Below, piece after piece: positions 12,379 to 13,834 of a DNA stretch of 13,834 bases. The stretch comes from CAYMLQ01 sp964390795 (GTDB taxonomy: Bacteria > Verrucomicrobiota > Kiritimatiellia > RFP12 > UBA1067). The notes below the pieces were generated by a model that searched no databases, was not told the origin of the DNA, and worked only from the letters and a program-made list of their open reading frames with translations. The position numbers and the translations under genes are program-made. The DNA is taken from positions 1 to 13,834 of the forward strand of contig CAYMLQ010000125.1 in the NCBI GenBank assembly GCA_964390795.1. The letters are read 5' to 3'. Positions within the stretch are counted from its first letter, which is position 1. Each line of letters begins with the position of its first letter.

Positions 12379-13548
12379 ATGCTTACTCCCGTGCCCCTCC
12401 TGATCGTCGGCGGCGGCGCCGCTGGCCTCTTGGCTGGCTGCCTCGCTGGCGAACGCGGCCTCGGCGCGCTGCTGCTCGAACGCAAGCACAAGCCCGGACG
12501 CAAGCTGCTCATGTGCGCGAACGGCCGCTGCAACCTCACCAAGGACATCCCGGCGGCGCAGATGCTGCGCGACCTGGGCGAGCCGGTGGCGGCGTTCCTC
12601 GCCCCGGCGTTGAACGCCTTCCCACCCGCAGCCGTTCAGAGCTGGTTCCAGCAGCACAACGTGCCGCTCAAAAAGATGGATGACCGCCGCGTCTTCCCGC
12701 GTTCCGAGCAGGCTTCGGATGTGGTCCACGCGCTCACAGACGCCCTGCGCGACACCGGCACCGCACTCTGCCTCAACGCGCCGGTCGAGGCCATCGAGCG
12801 CACGGGCGATCCGGAAGCGCCCTTCCACGTGTCGACCGCTCACTTCTCCGTACTCGCGCGGCGGGTGCTGGTCGCGACAGGCGGCGTGAGCTACCCTAAG
12901 ACCGGCTCGGTCGGTGACGGACAGAAGTTCGCCAAGGCTCTGGGGCACTCGCTCAAGCCTTACCGCCCCGGCCTCGTCGGGTTCGAGATCAACCACCCGT
13001 GGATCGACGCGCACGGCGGCACCACGTTCGAGCAGGCCACCTTCCGCGTCTTCCGCAACGGCCAGAAGATCCACGAGGGCCAGGGCCAGATCGACTGCGA
13101 AACGTGGGGCGTGGGCGGGGCCGCGGCCTACAATGCCAGCCGCTGCATCGCGCGACTCAACCTCAACGACTTCGAGGTGGAGTGGTCCGTCGGACGCGAT
13201 ACGATCCGTGTGCGCAACCCCGAAACGCGCCCGCTCAAAGAGGCGATCGTGACCATCGGCGGCGTGCCGTTGAACGAGGTCGATCCGGCCACGCTGGAGT
13301 CGCTCAAATGCCCCGGCCTCTACTTCGCGGGCGAGGTGCTGGACATCGACGGCCCGACCGGAGGGTACAACCTCACGGCCGCCTTCGCCACGGCCGCGCT
13401 GGCGGTCGAGAGCGCCGCGCGGCTGTTGCCGAAGGGCCATGCCGCGCCGCCCCCGCCTGTCCGTAAGACGCACGAGGGGGCAAAGCCGTTTCGCGGGCCT
13501 CCTCGCCCGCACCGCAACCCATCGGACAGGGCGGGTCGCTGGGGCTGA
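12379..13548 (+). CDS. HI0933/BaiN (YhiN) family flavoprotein, compact core with repeat-encoded tail
   Basis: This is an NAD(P)/FAD-binding flavoprotein of the HI0933 family. Family members such as BaiN reduce bile-acid intermediates, but most have no proven substrate. The 389-residue protein has the N-terminal FAD motif VGGGAAGLLAG (10-20), GRKLLMCANGRCNLT (40-54) and YPKTGSVGDGQKFAKALGHS. Its conserved end reads AIVTIGGVPLNEV, CPGLYFAGEVLDIDGPTGGY and NLTAAFATAALA. Only about 45 residues separate GVGGAAAYNASR from VTIGGV, where typical members carry about 100 more, so one insert domain is missing. The last 40 or so residues are Pro/Arg-rich and coincide with palindromic repeat DNA, so they are probably not part of the fold. 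It begins 12 nt after the fucosidase stop with a weak ribosome site (CGGA). Confidence 0.87.
   Translation: MLTPVPLLIVGGGAAGLLAGCLAGERGLGALLLERKHKPGRKLLMCANGRCNLTKDIPAAQMLRDLGEPVAAFLAPALNAFPPAAVQSWFQQHNVPLKKMDDRRVFPRSEQASDVVHALTDALRDTGTALCLNAPVEAIERTGDPEAPFHVSTAHFSVLARRVLVATGGVSYPKTGSVGDGQKFAKALGHSLKPYRPGLVGFEINHPWIDAHGGTTFEQATFRVFRNGQKIHEGQGQIDCETWGVGGAAAYNASRCIARLNLNDFEVEWSVGRDTIRVRNPETRPLKEAIVTIGGVPLNEVDPATLESLKCPGLYFAGEVLDIDGPTGGYNLTAAFATAALAVESAARLLPKGHAAPPPPVRKTHEGAKPFRGPPRPHRNPSDRAGRWG
13452..13535. repeat. Palindromic repeat segment inside the flavoprotein 3' end
   Basis: CCCGCCTGTCCG (13452-13463) matches the reverse complement of CGGACAGGGCGGG (13523-13535) with a single-base bulge. 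Between them lies a 6-bp hairpin, GCGGGC-CTCCTC-GCCCGC (13493-13510). The segment encodes most of the low-complexity tail of the flavoprotein, which suggests that repeat DNA was added to the end of that gene. Confidence 0.6.
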
Positions 13549-13579
13549 AGCGTTGCTGGCGAACCTATGCCGCAAGCTC

Positions 13580-13604
13580 GGGAGCGGGGACACTCCTGTC
13601 CCCG
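13580..13604. repeat. REP-like hairpin repeat, left copy of an inverted pair
   Basis: A 25-bp unit (GGGAGCGGGGACACTCC continuing to TGTCCCCG) whose core CGGGGACA-CTCC-TGTCCCCG is an 8-bp hairpin with a 4-nt loop. It is an exact reverse complement of 13682-13706. It starts 32 nt after the flavoprotein stop. Confidence 0.88.
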
Positions 13605-13625
13605 AAACGTCGGCCAAGCGTCGAT

Positions 13626-13656
13626 CCGCAGGCGGTCGTCTCGTCGTATCCTGCGG
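13626..13656. repeat. Central 7-bp inverted repeat between the REP-like copies
   Basis: CCGCAGG (13626-13632) and CCTGCGG (13650-13656) are perfect complements with 17 nt between them. They lie in the middle of the spacer between the two 25-bp copies, giving the whole element a nested palindromic layout. Confidence 0.55.
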
Positions 13657-13681
13657 CTCGGTGTTGCACAACCGTTCACAA

Positions 13682-13706
13682 CGGGGACAGGAGTGTCCCC
13701 GCTCCC
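13682..13706. repeat. REP-like hairpin repeat, right copy of an inverted pair
   Basis: This 25-bp unit (CGGGGACAGGAGTGTCC continuing to CGCTCCC) is the exact inverted copy of 13580-13604. The spacing of 77 nt between copies gives a compact element of 127 bp, similar in layout to REP doublets or a tiny non-autonomous element. Confidence 0.88.
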
Positions 13707-13793
13707 AGCGCTGCGCGCACAATACGCGCGTTCCTCGATCCCCCGGCCACCAACCGATTACCGCGCGGGCGCCATTTTCGTGTCGGGGGCGGA

Positions 13794-13830
13794 GCAAAAG
13801 CGGACACAATTGCAAAGTGCAAAAGCGGAC
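13794..13830. repeat. 12-bp direct repeat at the right edge
   Basis: GCAAAAGCGGAC occurs at 13794-13805 and again at 13819-13830, 25 bp apart start to start. On the other strand this reads GTCCGCTTTTGC twice. Repeated short sites like this are found in the ends of some insertion sequences, such as the IS21 family, but the sequence stops here and no transposase is visible. Confidence 0.6.
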
Positions 13831-13834
13831 TGTC

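Larger units (their letters stand above)
13549..13834. other. Non-coding repeat-rich right end
   Basis: After the flavoprotein stop there is no convincing gene in 286 bases. The region contains the 25-bp inverted hairpin pair (13580-13706) and a 12-bp direct repeat (13794-13830). The flavoprotein transcript could end at the first hairpin, although it lacks a T-tract. Confidence 0.6.

Noticed and set aside
8737..13815. A 1692-codon open frame on the minus strand
   Set aside because: It lies opposite five well-supported plus-strand genes. Its composition is Arg/Ala/Gly/Val-rich with no domain pattern, and GC-rich codon use on the real strand removes stops from the antisense frame.

Overview
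The window is a GC-rich bacterial chromosome segment with 12 protein-coding features (one cut by the left edge and one decayed) and one tRNA. Strong Shine-Dalgarno sites, a Tat signal, secreted glycoside hydrolases, a formylglycine-generating-enzyme (SUMF1)-type gene fragment, a GxxExxY gene and many short intergenic hairpin repeats suggest a Gram-negative member of the PVC superphylum, perhaps Kiritimatiellota or Lentisphaerota. That placement is inferred from gene content, not from a marker gene.

Layout. Positions 1-1149 (minus) hold a Tat-exported TrmO/TsaA-domain protein followed by the N-terminal part of a secreted TIM-barrel glycoside hydrolase-like protein. A tRNA-Leu(UAG) lies at 1483-1567 and converges with a compact NagA-type GlcNAc-6-phosphate deacetylase (1585-2580, minus). 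A sodium:alanine/glycine symporter (2889-4292, plus) follows. Positions 4379-7236 (minus) form a block read in the order metallo-beta-lactamase-fold hydrolase, BirA, GxxExxY protein, zinc-ribbon methyltransferase. The GxxExxY gene is visibly AT-rich, sits between near-perfect 31-bp inverted repeats and starts at the birA stop codon, so it looks like an inserted cassette. A broken SUMF1-like pseudogene occupies about 7364-7911 (minus).

On the plus strand from 7952 come E1 alpha and E1 beta subunits of a 2-oxoacid dehydrogenase, then a family 2 glycosyltransferase 3 nt downstream. After a candidate promoter come a secreted GH29 alpha-L-fucosidase with a discoidin-like domain and a BaiN/YhiN-type flavoprotein. 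The right end is non-coding and repeat-rich.

Together the fucosidase, the partial glycosidase, NagA and the symporter fit an organism living on fucose- and amino-sugar-containing glycans. The E1 pair has no E2 or E3 partner in view. The clearest candidates for something unusual are the repeat-bounded GxxExxY cassette, whose predicted catalytic lysine is asparagine, and the exported TrmO-like protein. No defence island, CRISPR array or phage module was seen.
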